Assembly: GCA_949289295.1 (NCBI GenBank)
Contig: CASENM010000040.1
Span: forward strand, 67,055 to 113,916
Reading direction: 5' to 3'
Length of the DNA stretch: 46,862 nt
Source of the DNA: an uncultured Bacteroides sp.
GTDB lineage: Bacteria > Bacteroidota > Bacteroidia > Bacteroidales > Bacteroidaceae
Shown: one piece after another, positions 16,878-25,167 of the stretch
How the letters are laid out: every line of letters begins with the position of its first letter
Position numbering within the stretch: the stretch's first letter is position 1
Program-made: the position numbers and the translations under genes
Notes under the pieces: generated by a model
The model's input: the letters and a program-made list of their open reading frames with translations, nothing else
What the model was told of the DNA's origin: nothing
Database searches by the model: none

Positions 16878-17867
16878 ATGAAATACGACGTTTTTATCAG
16901 CTACTCTACGTGCGACCAGAAGGTTGCCGATGATATATGTGCCTATCTTGAAAAAAACGGCATTAAATGCTTCATTGCATCACGTGACATTCCAGCGGGG
17001 GTGGCGTTTGCGGATTATATAGTAAAAGCATTGAAGGAAAGCAGCATGATGGTGGTGGTGTGTTCTAAGAATGCCAATGTATCGGAGCATATTCCGCGGG
17101 AAGTAGGGTTAGCATCGAATGAAAAGAAACATATTTTGCCTTTTTTAATTGAGGATGTTCCTCTTGCGGGGAACTTGCAATATTATCTTGTACTTAATAA
17201 CCAAGTAAAAGCCTTCCCGAAACCGGAGGAGCATTTCGAATTTTTATGCCAGAATGTGCGGAAGTTATTGGGCATAAAAAAAGATAATGGGCCTACCGAT
17301 GCTGTGGAGCAACTCCGGTTGGGTGATAAATATGCTATGACTCAAGACTGGGCGCAGGCTATCAAGTGGTACCGTAAGTCTTCAGAGCAGGGTAATGCCG
17401 ATGCGCAATTTAATTTGGGATGGTGCTACAAAAATGGCTATGGTGTACCCAAAGACTTGGTGCAGGCTGTTGAGCTGTATCGTAGATCCGCTGAACAGGG
17501 TAATGCCGCTGCGCAAAATAATTTAGGTATTTGCTACGAAAATGGCGATGTTGTACCTAAAGATTTGGTGCAGGCTGTTGAGTTGTACCGTAAATCTGCT
17601 GAGCAGGGTAATGCCGCTGCGCAAAATAATTTAGGCGTTTGCTACGAATATGGTGCTGGTGTACCTGAAAATTTGGAACAGGCTGTTGAGTTATACCGTA
17701 AATCTGCAGAACAGGGTCATCCTTTTGGACAATTCAATTTAGGTGTTTGTTATGAAAATGGCGATGTTGTACCTAAAGATTTGTCGCAGGCTGAATATTG
17801 GTACCGTGAATCCGCAGAGCAGGGGAATGTAAATGCACGTAAAGCATTGGATAGACTGACGAAATGA
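16878..17867 (+). CDS. TIR domain - Sel1 repeat protein
   Basis: A 329-residue two-part protein. The N-terminal TIR domain (1-130) starts KYDVFISYSTCDQKVADDICAYLE and has CFIASRDIP and VVVCSKNANVSEHIPREVGLA. The Glu in PREVGLA sits where bacterial NADase TIRs have their catalytic Glu. The C-terminal half (about 142-326) is one divergent and four regular 36-residue Sel1 repeats (LGxCYxxGxGVPKDLxQAVELYRKSAEQGNA). There is no signal peptide or membrane helix, so it should be cytoplasmic. No recognisable defence partner is adjacent. Roles in defence or NAD signalling are inference; a binding scaffold is the alternative. It looks lower in GC than its flanks. Confidence 0.9.
   Translation: MKYDVFISYSTCDQKVADDICAYLEKNGIKCFIASRDIPAGVAFADYIVKALKESSMMVVVCSKNANVSEHIPREVGLASNEKKHILPFLIEDVPLAGNLQYYLVLNNQVKAFPKPEEHFEFLCQNVRKLLGIKKDNGPTDAVEQLRLGDKYAMTQDWAQAIKWYRKSSEQGNADAQFNLGWCYKNGYGVPKDLVQAVELYRRSAEQGNAAAQNNLGICYENGDVVPKDLVQAVELYRKSAEQGNAAAQNNLGVCYEYGAGVPENLEQAVELYRKSAEQGHPFGQFNLGVCYENGDVVPKDLSQAEYWYRESAEQGNVNARKALDRLTK
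17403..17834 (+). repeat. Four 108-bp tandem repeats in the TIR-Sel1 gene
   Basis: The units start at 17403, 17511, 17619 and 17727. They encode the four regular Sel1 repeats and are very similar at the DNA level, notably GCGCAAAATAATTTAGG in units two and three. Copy number could change by slippage or recombination. Confidence 0.85.
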
Positions 17868-18001
17868 GTCCGGAATATCCAAAAGCAGGACAAACAGTCT
17901 GGTAGTGACGGACGTTTCCGATGGCAAGTTGCGTGATAGTTGCCGAACGCTCCGGTTTGAATTTATCCCCGCGGACTGTAGCGGATTTGCCGGAATTTTT
18001 G

Positions 18002-18009
18002 TATCTTTC
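18002..18009 (+). promoter_or_regulatory. Possible -7 element for the MgtC-like gene
   Basis: TATCTTTC matches TAnnTTTG at seven of eight positions and lies 25 bases before the ATG at 18034. This supports a start downstream of it. Confidence 0.35.
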
Positions 18010-18033
18010 GGAATAATCAAGAAAATGTGTCTT

Positions 18034-18705
18034 ATGAATCTTTTTTTGGATTTTACCCTCAGACTGTTTGTGGCCGGACTGATGGGCGTGCTCATTGGGC
18101 TGGAACGGGAATACCGTGCCAAGGAGGCCGGCTACCGCACCCATTTTCTGGTGGCGTTGGGGAGCGCGCTGATGATGATTGTGTCGCAATATGGATTCTC
18201 GGAGGTGCTGGAGAGAGATTTGGTCCGTCTCGACCCGAGCCGGATTGCCTCGCAGGTGGTGAGCGGCATCGGTTTCATCGGGGCTGGAACCATCATCCTG
18301 CTGCACAAACAGATAGTGAGAGGACTGACCACGGCTGCCGGAGTGTGGGCTACCGCCGGTATCGGTCTGGCCATAGGAGCCGGCATGTATGCGGTGGGCA
18401 TAGCCGCCACCTTGCTTGCCCTGGCGGGGCTGGAGGTGCTGAGCCGCTGTTTCAAGAGCATTGGAATGCGGAGCATGATTGTGGAGTTTACGGCCGACAA
18501 TGAAGAGGTGCTGAAAGCCGTCTCTTCAAATTTCAGTACGGAAAACTACCGCATCTCTTCATACGAGATGAACAAAGTGGTGGAGGACGGACGGATAAAA
18601 TGGCATGTGACGCTGGTGGTGAAGGCGAAGAGGATGAACGAGGAGGGGTTGCTCCTGCTTCTGCTGCATGATTTTCCGGGAATAACCGTCAACAGGATTC
18701 TCTGA
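18034..18705 (+). CDS. MgtC/SapB-family membrane protein
   Basis: Inner-membrane protein of the MgtC/SapB family, linked in other bacteria to magnesium homeostasis. From the ATG at 18034 it has 223 residues (the ATG at 18025 adds three). The conserved N-terminal half has four to five helices with GLEREYRAKEAGYRTHFLVALGSA, SGIGFIGAGTI and RGLTTAAGVWATAGIGLAIG. A soluble C-terminal domain follows (about 145-223, ACT-like). An in-frame extension to 17905 would pass through the likely promoter. It stands alone between the TIR gene and a bidirectional terminator. Confidence 0.88.
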   Translation: MNLFLDFTLRLFVAGLMGVLIGLEREYRAKEAGYRTHFLVALGSALMMIVSQYGFSEVLERDLVRLDPSRIASQVVSGIGFIGAGTIILLHKQIVRGLTTAAGVWATAGIGLAIGAGMYAVGIAATLLALAGLEVLSRCFKSIGMRSMIVEFTADNEEVLKAVSSNFSTENYRISSYEMNKVVEDGRIKWHVTLVVKAKRMNEEGLLLLLLHDFPGITVNRIL

Positions 18706-18722
18706 CAGGAAGAAAAACAAAA

Positions 18723-18753
18723 AAGGTATGCCGCCGAGGCATACCTTCTTTTT
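18723..18753. terminator. Bidirectional terminator
   Basis: AAGGTATGCC and GGCATACCTT form a perfect 10-bp stem with a 5-base loop. It is flanked by A-rich sequence on the left and a T run on the right, so it can serve both the MgtC-like gene and the convergent winged-helix gene. Confidence 0.85.
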
Positions 18754-18755
18754 AT

Positions 18756-18977
18756 TTAACCGATATAGACATTTACGTGAAGAAACAATCTGTCGTGACC
18801 ATTGTCGATGTCAAAGTCTATTTTGTCTTCGCGTGCGAGCCACCCGATGGCGGCATTCAAGTCTCTGTCGGATAAGCCACAAGCATCTTTCAGCTTTTCG
18901 TAGTCCCAGTGAGCATTGTCTGACAAGATTCGCCATACAATGCCGGCATTTGTTCCGATTTGATTCTTGTTCATCAT
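18756..18977 (-). CDS. Small winged-helix protein (DUF2582)
   Basis: A 73-residue protein matching the DUF2582 winged helix-turn-helix family of Bacteroidetes. Helices are seen in NAGIVWRILSDN, YEKLKDACGLSDRDLNAAIGWLAREDKI (helix-turn-helix) and a two-stranded wing to the end. It probably binds DNA, but the target is unknown. The first Met may be 18977 or 18974. It has its own promoter at 19022-19053 and shares a terminator with the MgtC-like gene. Confidence 0.85.
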   Translation of the reverse strand: MMNKNQIGTNAGIVWRILSDNAHWDYEKLKDACGLSDRDLNAAIGWLAREDKIDFDIDNGHDRLFLHVNVYIG

Positions 18978-19021
18978 AACTTAAAAAATTAGTAGTTTGT
19001 TGTAGATTGTTATTGATTTAG

Positions 19022-19053
19022 CAAATATAAGGACAATTTGTTTTAGATGCAAG
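19022..19053 (-). promoter_or_regulatory. Promoter of the DUF2582 gene
   Basis: On the minus strand CTTG (19050-19053), 20 bases, then TATATTTG (19022-19029). This is the same layout as the TIR-Sel1 and rpmB promoters. Confidence 0.6.
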
Positions 19054-19235
19054 CGATTTGCCTTTTATTTGTCCGGGAATTTTGTCGTTCCGAACGAATG
19101 GAACATAATTTCCGTCAAACGGACAAAGTCTTTCCGCCCTTTTGTCATCGTGTTGAAATACCGGCAGAAAGGCTTCAGATTCGGCTCCGGTGCATTTTTT
19201 GGAAGGATGGAGTGTGTATTTCCATTTTTTTCTTA

Positions 19236-19243
19236 TAACTTTG
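19236..19243 (+). promoter_or_regulatory. -7 promoter element for map
   Basis: TAACTTTG is an exact TAnnTTTG match 24 bases before the ATG at 19267. The -33 side is not clear. Confidence 0.55.
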
Positions 19244-19266
19244 CGTGACCAAACAAGTATGAAGTG

Positions 19267-20121
19267 ATGAGGAGAAACAGAATAAACTGGAGGGTGCCGA
19301 AAGGCGCGGAGCTGACAGAACTGGACAAGAAAGTGCTCTATTACCAGGACAGGGGCCATCTGGTCCCCAGCCGCGACCTGATAAAGACACCCGAACAGAT
19401 TGAGGGGATCCGCCGGAGCGGAATCATCAATACAGGAGTGCTCGATCTGGTGGAAAAGGAAATCCATGCAGGAATGACTACAGCCGACATCGACAAGCTG
19501 GTGTATGACTATACGGTGAGTCATGGGGCGGTTCCGGCCTGCCTGGGTTATGAAGGCTTCCCGAAAAGCTGCTGTACGTCTGTCAACGAGGTGGTGTGTC
19601 ACGGGATTCCCAACGATGTGGAAGTGCTGGAAGAAGGTGACATCATCAATGTAGACTGCACGACCATCCTCGACGGTTATTATGCCGACGCTTCGCGGAT
19701 GTTCATCATCGGGAAGACCTCTCCCGAAAAGGAAAAACTGGTGCGTGTGGCCAAGGAATGCCTTGAAATAGGTATGCAGGCCGCCCAGCCGTTCTCTTTC
19801 GTGGGCGATTTGGGCCATGCCATCGAAAAACATGCCAAGAAGAACGGGTTCTCGGTGGTGCGCGACTTGTGCGGGCACGGAGTGGGGCTGGAGTTCCATG
19901 AAGAACCCGACGTGGTGCATTACGGAAAGAAAGGTACGGGCATGCTGCTGGTGCCGGGAATGGTGTTCACCATCGAACCGATGATTAACATGGGCACATG
20001 GGAAGTGTTCATTGATGAAGAAGACGGATGGACGGTGGTGACGGAAGACGAGCTTCCGTCGGCCCAGTGGGAGCATACGTTCGTGATGACGGATCACGGT
20101 GTGGAGATATTGACCTATTAA
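19267..20121 (+). CDS. map: Methionine aminopeptidase, type I
   Basis: Removes the N-terminal Met from new proteins in the cytoplasm. The ATG at 19267 gives 284 residues; a GTG one codon earlier is also in frame. Metal-binding residues of the pita-bread fold are in VDCTTILDGYYADASRMF (two Asp), LCGHGVGLEFHEEP (His), FTIEPM (Glu) and WEHTF (Glu). The N-terminal 35 residues (RINWRVPKGAELTELDKKVLYYQDRG) extend beyond the E. coli form, before the usual IKTPEQIEGIR start. It leads an operon-like run with tsaD (16-base gap) and the CinA-type gene. Confidence 0.95.
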   Translation: MRRNRINWRVPKGAELTELDKKVLYYQDRGHLVPSRDLIKTPEQIEGIRRSGIINTGVLDLVEKEIHAGMTTADIDKLVYDYTVSHGAVPACLGYEGFPKSCCTSVNEVVCHGIPNDVEVLEEGDIINVDCTTILDGYYADASRMFIIGKTSPEKEKLVRVAKECLEIGMQAAQPFSFVGDLGHAIEKHAKKNGFSVVRDLCGHGVGLEFHEEPDVVHYGKKGTGMLLVPGMVFTIEPMINMGTWEVFIDEEDGWTVVTEDELPSAQWEHTFVMTDHGVEILTY

Positions 20122-20137
20122 CAACCAAAAGACATCT

Positions 20138-21160
20138 ATGAGTACAATTATATTAGGAATAGAATCCTCGTGCGATGACACGTCGGCCGCTGTCATCAGG
20201 GATGGCGTGCTGCTGTCGAGCGTAATCGCCAGCCAGGCTGTGCATGAAGCTTACGGAGGAGTAGTTCCGGAGTTGGCGTCGCGGGCACATCAGCAGAATA
20301 TCGTGCCGGTGGTGCATGAAGCGCTGAAGAGGGCCGGAGTGACAAAGGAAGAGCTGAGTGCGGTAGCCTTCACCCGTGGACCCGGACTGATGGGATCGCT
20401 GCTGGTGGGCGTTTCGTTCGCAAAGGGTTTCTCGCGGGCGCTGGGCATCCCCATGATTGAGGTGAACCATCTGCAGGGGCATGTGCTGGCCCATTTCATC
20501 CGTGAAGAAGGGGAAGAATCCTGCCAGCCTCCGTTCCCGTTCATCTGTCTGCTGGTTTCCGGCGGAAATTCGCAGATTATCCGCGTGAATGCCTATAATG
20601 ACATGGAAGTGCTGGGACAGACCATCGACGATGCGGCCGGAGAGGCCATCGACAAGTGTTCGAAGGTGATGGGACTGGGATATCCCGGCGGACCGATTAT
20701 CGACAGACTGGCCCGTCAGGGGAATCCGGAAGCTTTTGCGTTCAGCAAGCCGCATATCCCCGGCTATAACTACAGCTTCAGCGGACTGAAGACCTCTTTC
20801 CTTTATTCGTTGCGCGAATGGGTGAAGGACGATCCGGATTTCGTCGAGCATCATAAGGAGGATCTGGCGGCTTCGCTCGAAAAGACCATCGTCGACATTC
20901 TGATGGACAAGCTGCGTAAGGTGGTGAAGGACACAGGCATCAAGGACGTGGCGGTGGCCGGAGGGGTATCGGCCAACAACGGTCTGCGCAACGCGTTCCG
21001 CGAACATGCCCGCAGATACGGATGGAACATCTTCATTCCCAAGTTCGGCTATACGACCGACAATGCGGCCATGATTGCCATTACAGGCTATTTCAAATAT
21101 CAGGACAAGGAGTTTTGCTCAATAGACATGCCCGCCTATTCACGGGTGACAATCAAGTAA
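20138..21160 (+). CDS. tsaD: tRNA N6-threonylcarbamoyladenosine synthase subunit TsaD
   Basis: Transfers the threonylcarbamoyl group to A37 of ANN-decoding tRNAs, together with TsaB/TsaE. The 340-residue ASKHA-fold protein shows GIESSCDDTSAAV at the N-terminus, the metal-binding His pair in EVNHLQGHVLAH, LVSGGNSQI, GYPGGPIIDRLA, FSGLKTSF and VAGGVSANNGLR. Length and motifs are complete. It lies between map and the CinA-type gene with short gaps (16 and 20 bases), so the three are probably co-transcribed. Confidence 0.96.
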   Translation: MSTIILGIESSCDDTSAAVIRDGVLLSSVIASQAVHEAYGGVVPELASRAHQQNIVPVVHEALKRAGVTKEELSAVAFTRGPGLMGSLLVGVSFAKGFSRALGIPMIEVNHLQGHVLAHFIREEGEESCQPPFPFICLLVSGGNSQIIRVNAYNDMEVLGQTIDDAAGEAIDKCSKVMGLGYPGGPIIDRLARQGNPEAFAFSKPHIPGYNYSFSGLKTSFLYSLREWVKDDPDFVEHHKEDLAASLEKTIVDILMDKLRKVVKDTGIKDVAVAGGVSANNGLRNAFREHARRYGWNIFIPKFGYTTDNAAMIAITGYFKYQDKEFCSIDMPAYSRVTIK

Positions 21161-21180
21161 TACATTAAGAAGAAATAACT

Positions 21181-21681
21181 ATGTCAGTAGAAACCAAAAC
21201 ATTAAGTAAGTTAATCAGTGAATTTTTCTGGAGAGAGGGATTCACTCTGGCAACCGCGGAAAGCTGTACGGCAGGCAATGTGGCGGCAATCATCACAGCG
21301 GTTCCGGGCAGCTCCCGTTTCTATAAGGGGGGAGTGGTGGCCTATTCCAACGAAGCAAAGGAAACCCTTCTGCATGTGAAGAAAGAGACGCTCGAAGCTT
21401 TCGGCGCCGTAAGTGAAGAAACCGTCGTGGAGATGGTGAACGGGGCAATGGAGGCTCTGAACGCCGATTATGCCGTGGCCACTTCGGGCATCGCCGGCCC
21501 CGGCGGAGGGACTCCCGACAAGCCGGTAGGCACAATGTGGGTGGCAGCCGGCACGAAGGGAAAAGTGCTGACCGCCAAGCTTTCGGAAGATGAAGGCCGC
21601 GACAAGAATATTCAGGCAGCAACCGCAAAAACGCTCCAGCTGTTGCTCAATTTGTGTCAAAAGCAAGAAAATGAGGCGTAA
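21181..21681 (+). CDS. CinA-family nicotinamide-nucleotide amidohydrolase
   Basis: A 166-residue stand-alone CinA C-terminal domain (PncC-like), which deamidates nicotinamide mononucleotide in pyridine nucleotide salvage. Family motifs are the catalytic Ser in ATAESCTAGNVAA, PGSSRFYKGGVVAYSNEAKE, GAVSEETV and the Gly-rich ATSGIAGPGGGTPDKPVGTMW. It is the last gene of the map-tsaD run. The ribosomal promoter follows within 25 bases. Confidence 0.92.
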   Translation: MSVETKTLSKLISEFFWREGFTLATAESCTAGNVAAIITAVPGSSRFYKGGVVAYSNEAKETLLHVKKETLEAFGAVSEETVVEMVNGAMEALNADYAVATSGIAGPGGGTPDKPVGTMWVAAGTKGKVLTAKLSEDEGRDKNIQAATAKTLQLLLNLCQKQENEA

Positions 21682-21704
21682 AAGAACAATTTATAGGTGA
21701 AAAA

Positions 21705-21736
21705 CTTGTGTAAGTCGAATAAAATCGCTTACTTTG
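21705..21736 (+). promoter_or_regulatory. Promoter of rpmB-rpmG-DUF4295
   Basis: CTTG at 21705-21708, 20 bases, then TTACTTTG at 21729-21736 (seven of eight to TAnnTTTG). The leader to the rpmB ATG is about 43 bases. Confidence 0.55.
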
Positions 21737-21785
21737 CACTCCGTTTGGAAGAACCATGAAATAAAACTATAAAAACTAGATAGAA

Positions 21786-22046
21786 ATGTCAAGAATTTGT
21801 CAAATTACCGGAAAGAAAGCCATGATTGGCAACAATGTTTCACACTCTAAGAGAAGAACTAAAAGAACGTTCGATGTGAACTTGTTCAGAAAGAAATTCT
21901 ACTATGTAGAACAGGATTGTTGGATTAGCCTGAAGCTGAGTGCTAAAGGATTGCGTATTATTAATAAGAAAGGCCTTGACGCTGCATTGAACGATGCCGT
22001 AGCTAAAGGTTATTGTGATTGGAAAGACATCAAAGTAATTGGTTAA
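21786..22046 (+). CDS. rpmB: 50S ribosomal protein L28
   Basis: An 86-residue large-subunit protein. It begins [28 protein letters not shown], the usual L28 opening, and ends with [23 protein letters not shown], typical of Bacteroidetes. It is first in a three-gene ribosomal operon with L33 22 bases downstream. Confidence 0.97.
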   Translation: MSRICQITGKKAMIGNNVSHSKRRTKRTFDVNLFRKKFYYVEQDCWISLKLSAKGLRIINKKGLDAALNDAVAKGYCDWKDIKVIG

Positions 22047-22068
22047 AAATTAAAAGGAGAGAAAGACT

Positions 22069-22257
22069 ATGGCAAAGAAAGCTAAAGGTAATAGAGTACA
22101 GGTAATCCTTGAATGCACTGAAATGAAGGATAGTGGTATGCCGGGCACTTCTCGTTATGTAACAACTAAGAACAGAAAAAATACCACTGAAAGATTGGAA
22201 TTGAAGAAGTACAATCCTATTTTGAAAAGAGTAACAGTTCACAAAGAAATTAAATAA
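22069..22257 (+). CDS. rpmG: 50S ribosomal protein L33
   Basis: A 62-residue large-subunit protein with [15 protein letters not shown] and [22 protein letters not shown]. It lacks the Cys pairs of zinc-binding L33, so it is the zinc-free form. It lies between rpmB and the DUF4295 gene. Confidence 0.96.
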   Translation: MAKKAKGNRVQVILECTEMKDSGMPGTSRYVTTKNRKNTTERLELKKYNPILKRVTVHKEIK

Positions 22258-22266
22258 TAAGAGACT

Positions 22267-22422
22267 ATGGCAAAGAAAACAGTCGCAACCCTCCAGACAG
22301 GCAAGGAAGGTCGTTCTTATACAAAAGTTATCAAGATGGTTAAGTCTCCTAAAACAGGTGCTTATATCTTTGATGAAGAAATGGTTCCGAACGAAAAGGT
22401 GCAGGACTTCTTCAAGAAATAA
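22267..22422 (+). CDS. DUF4295 small basic protein
   Basis: A 51-residue basic protein starting MAKKTVATLQTGKEGRSY and ending NEKVQDFFKK. It matches the short DUF4295 family found directly after L33 in Bacteroidetes. It follows rpmG by nine bases, so it is co-transcribed and probably ribosome-associated. That role is inferred from position and charge. Confidence 0.9.
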   Translation: MAKKTVATLQTGKEGRSYTKVIKMVKSPKTGAYIFDEEMVPNEKVQDFFKK

Positions 22423-22443
22423 CAGATTTTATCAGTATACAAT

Positions 22444-22477
22444 AAAAAAGGGACAAGCTCAATGCTGTCCCTTTTTT
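22444..22477. terminator. Bidirectional terminator
   Basis: AAAAAAGGGACA pairs with TGTCCCTTTTTT across a short loop that adds a GC pair with one bulge. It ends the ribosomal operon on the plus strand and the long dnaN operon on the minus strand. Confidence 0.85.
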
Positions 22478-22494
22478 ATTTCTCTGAAAAAGAA

Positions 22495-23445
22495 TCAGAA
22501 CAGAGGTTGCATGTGAGCGGCGGCCTCCCGGTAGTCTGCAACGAGTTCTTTCATCACTTCGTCCACCGTTTGCAGCTCTCTGAGCATGGAGGCTGCCTGT
22601 CCGATTTCCATTTCTCCGTCGAAGATATCCCCTTCAAAGATGCCCTTCTTGGCCCTTCCCTTGCCAAGCAGTTCACGCATTTCATCGGCAGAGGCTCCTC
22701 GGCTTTCCGCTTCCTCTATTTGCTTGTAGAAGTCGTTTTTAATCAGCCGGGTGGGGGAGAGCTGCTTCAGCGTAAGTACCGTATCTCCTTCGTCAAGCCG
22801 CAGACAGCGGTCCTTGAACGAGAAATGTGCCGAGCTTTCGCGCGTCAGGGCAAAGCGTGTGCCCATCTGCACGCCTTCCGCGCCGAGTGCCTGGGCGGCC
22901 AGGATGCCTTCGCCAGACACAATCCCCCCTGCAGCAATCAGTGGCACAGTGCAGATTTTCTTGACTGCAGGAATGAGACAGAATGTGGTTGTCTCTTCCC
23001 GTCCGTTATGTCCTCCCGCTTCAAATCCTTCGGCTACGATTGCGTCCACTCCGGCTTCCTCACACTTTCCTGCAAAGCGTGTGGAAGAGACTACATGCGC
23101 CACCTTGATTCCTTCCGAATGAAGTGTTTCAGTCCATTTGGCCGGACTTCCGGCAGACGTGAATACGATTTTTACCCCTTCGGAGATGATTATGTCCATT
23201 ATTTTGTCCAGTTCCGGGTACATCAGAGGTACGTTTACGCCGAAAGGCTTTTCTGTGGCCGCTTTGCATTTCCGGATATGTTCCAGCAATGTTTCCGGAT
23301 GCATGGAGCCGGCTCCCAGCAGTCCCAGGCCGCCCGCATTGCTGACGGCAGATGCCAGTCTCCAGCCGCTGCACCATACCATTCCTCCCTGGATAATGGG
23401 ATAGTCGATTCCGAAAAGACGGCAGACTCGATTTCTTGGTTTCAT
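22495..23445 (-). CDS. FabK / nitronate monooxygenase family flavoprotein
   Basis: A 316-residue FMN-binding TIM-barrel protein of the group that includes enoyl-ACP reductase II (FabK) and nitronate monooxygenases. Seen: GIDYPIIQGGMVWCSGWRLASAVSNAGGLG, the FMN site motif EGFEAGGHNG, AAGGIVSGEG, and GVQMGTRFALTRES. Proteins of this size in Bacteroides could supply enoyl-ACP reduction in fatty acid synthesis, but the two activities cannot be separated by eye. It is the last gene of the long minus-strand operon, and its start overlaps the previous stop by four bases. Confidence 0.82.
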   Translation of the reverse strand: MKPRNRVCRLFGIDYPIIQGGMVWCSGWRLASAVSNAGGLGLLGAGSMHPETLLEHIRKCKAATEKPFGVNVPLMYPELDKIMDIIISEGVKIVFTSAGSPAKWTETLHSEGIKVAHVVSSTRFAGKCEEAGVDAIVAEGFEAGGHNGREETTTFCLIPAVKKICTVPLIAAGGIVSGEGILAAQALGAEGVQMGTRFALTRESSAHFSFKDRCLRLDEGDTVLTLKQLSPTRLIKNDFYKQIEEAESRGASADEMRELLGKGRAKKGIFEGDIFDGEMEIGQAASMLRELQTVDEVMKELVADYREAAAHMQPLF

Positions 23446-25148
23446 TTCTTATACTTTTTGATTAAGTCAGCAGCTACAGTATCTCCCAGCTGGAGGGCTT
23501 TTTCCAGATTGGCCATCCCTTCTTTCTGGTTGCCCAGCTTGATTTGTGCGTATCCCATCATCCGGTAGGCGGACCCATTCTGCGTGTCGAGTCCGGTCGC
23601 TTTCTGCAATGCCTTCACCGCTTCTTCCAACTGGTTGACACGCAGGTGTACGCTGCCCTTCTCTATCCAGTATCCGGCATTGTCCGCATCCATCTCTACA
23701 GCTTTGTTGATATCGTTGATGGCCTGCTGGTACATTCTGCATTGCATTTCGCTTTGTTCGCGGATGAGATAGAATTCGGCGGTGACCTGTCCCATCATGG
23801 CTTCGTAGAAAGCGTTGTAATCTTTGACCGCCTCCCGATACTGTCCGTCTTCCGATTTCATGCGGGCCCGTTCATACAGATATGGAGCCGCGTCACTCCC
23901 ATAAGGCGTGTTGAAACGTGCGACAACGCTGTCCATCAGTGCGATGGCTTCTTTTTTGCCGTCCCCTCCTCCCATCAGTTCTTTCGCTTTTGCGGCTGAG
24001 TAGAACGAAGTGGCTGAAGCCAGTGGGGAACGATTGACGGCGTCATAGCTGGCAAAGGCTTCGGGATATTTCTGCAGGGCGAAATAAATGTCTCCCTGCA
24101 GCTGTGAATAAAGTCCCTGGTTGTCGATTCCGAGTGCTTCGTTGACCTCCGCCAGGGCACGGTCTAATGTCCAGTTGCCATAAGGCTCTTCCCCGTTGAG
24201 AGAGAGCACATAATTGTAAATCTGTTTGGCGATGCCGTAATGTCCCTCAGCTTTGTTTTCCGAGGTATCGAGCATTTTCTTCAGGTCTTCGTCGGCAAGT
24301 TTGCGGTGCGCTTCGTCATCCATGCTGATATAAAGGTTGGCACGGCGGGAATAACCTTCGCTGTTTCCCGGATATTTGCGGATAAATTCGTTGAGCAGTT
24401 CCAGATATTCATCGCTGCTGAGCTGTGAGGAGGCCATATACAGGAACACCAGTGCCTGCGACTCGTCTTCAGGAAGTCCTTTCCGTATGCCGATAGCGTG
24501 GAGTGTGGGGTCATTGACGGACAATGCGCCGATTGAAAGGCTTTTCGCATAGTTTATTCCGATGGCATAGCTCGATTCGCTTGTCTCGTCCATGTTCTTT
24601 TGGATGAGTCCGAGCACTTCACCGGCTTCGTTCATTATCGGACAGCTGACAGTCTTGTCAGTTGTCGTCATTTCCAGTGTATAATAGAAAGAGTTGTTTT
24701 CTATACTGTCCGTTTGGGTGATGGTTCCTTTCTGTCCGTCCGCTTTGTTTTGGGTGGAATAGGGGAGCAGGTAGACGGTCTGTCCGTTTACTCCAGGTTG
24801 GGCGGCCGGGGTGAGTGCCGTGCATTTCTTGTCGGTTGCCGTCTGGAACTTCACCACATCAAACATGTCGTTGGCCCCGAGAATGTAAGTGACGGGCAGT
24901 TCTTTTCCGTCGGCTGTAACCACCACTGCATGGTCAGCTCCTTTAAACAGGCTATAGTCGGATACAGCCGTACCGTTTTCGTCAATGTAGAAACCGTTGC
25001 CCGTGTTCAGTATTTTGTTGTCTTTCCCGTAGGTGATGACGGAGAAAACCGCTTTTCTTGCTTTGCCGGCCCATTTCGGGAGTGTCTGTGCGAGTCCTGT
25101 CTGGAGAGTCATGCCGCAGACGAATACAAGGGGGATTATCTTTTTCAT
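23442..25148 (-). CDS. Exported trypsin-fold pseudo-protease with TPR repeats
   Basis: A 568-residue secreted or periplasmic protein. The signal peptide MKKIIPLVFVCGMTLQTGLAQ starts at 25148; the in-frame ATG at 25178 would add a hydrophilic stretch before it. Residues about 25-210 look like an HtrA/trypsin fold: GNGFYIDENGTAVSDYSLFKGA, FDVVKFQ, PIMNEAGEVLGLI. The His of the usual NHV motif is replaced (DYSLF) and the GNSGGP motif reads TVSCP, so it is probably not an active protease. From about 240 on come tetratricopeptide repeats, clearest at AEFYLIREQSEMQCRMYQQAINDINKAVEMDADNAG. A binding or scaffold role is likely. Confidence 0.8.
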   Translation of the reverse strand: MKKIIPLVFVCGMTLQTGLAQTLPKWAGKARKAVFSVITYGKDNKILNTGNGFYIDENGTAVSDYSLFKGADHAVVVTADGKELPVTYILGANDMFDVVKFQTATDKKCTALTPAAQPGVNGQTVYLLPYSTQNKADGQKGTITQTDSIENNSFYYTLEMTTTDKTVSCPIMNEAGEVLGLIQKNMDETSESSYAIGINYAKSLSIGALSVNDPTLHAIGIRKGLPEDESQALVFLYMASSQLSSDEYLELLNEFIRKYPGNSEGYSRRANLYISMDDEAHRKLADEDLKKMLDTSENKAEGHYGIAKQIYNYVLSLNGEEPYGNWTLDRALAEVNEALGIDNQGLYSQLQGDIYFALQKYPEAFASYDAVNRSPLASATSFYSAAKAKELMGGGDGKKEAIALMDSVVARFNTPYGSDAAPYLYERARMKSEDGQYREAVKDYNAFYEAMMGQVTAEFYLIREQSEMQCRMYQQAINDINKAVEMDADNAGYWIEKGSVHLRVNQLEEAVKALQKATGLDTQNGSAYRMMGYAQIKLGNQKEGMANLEKALQLGDTVAADLIKKYKK

Positions 25149-25167
25149 ATTCTTATGTCTTCTGATT

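Noticed and set aside
17403-17834. Regular 108-bp repeats considered as CRISPR or satellite DNA
   Set aside because: They are in frame and encode Sel1 repeats; no short repeat-spacer pattern.
19018-20196. 392-codon minus-strand open frame
   Set aside because: Antisense to map, spans two promoters, no domain.
22462-23568. 368-codon plus-strand open frame
   Set aside because: Antisense to the FabK-like gene and reads through the terminator at 22444-22477; no recognisable domain.
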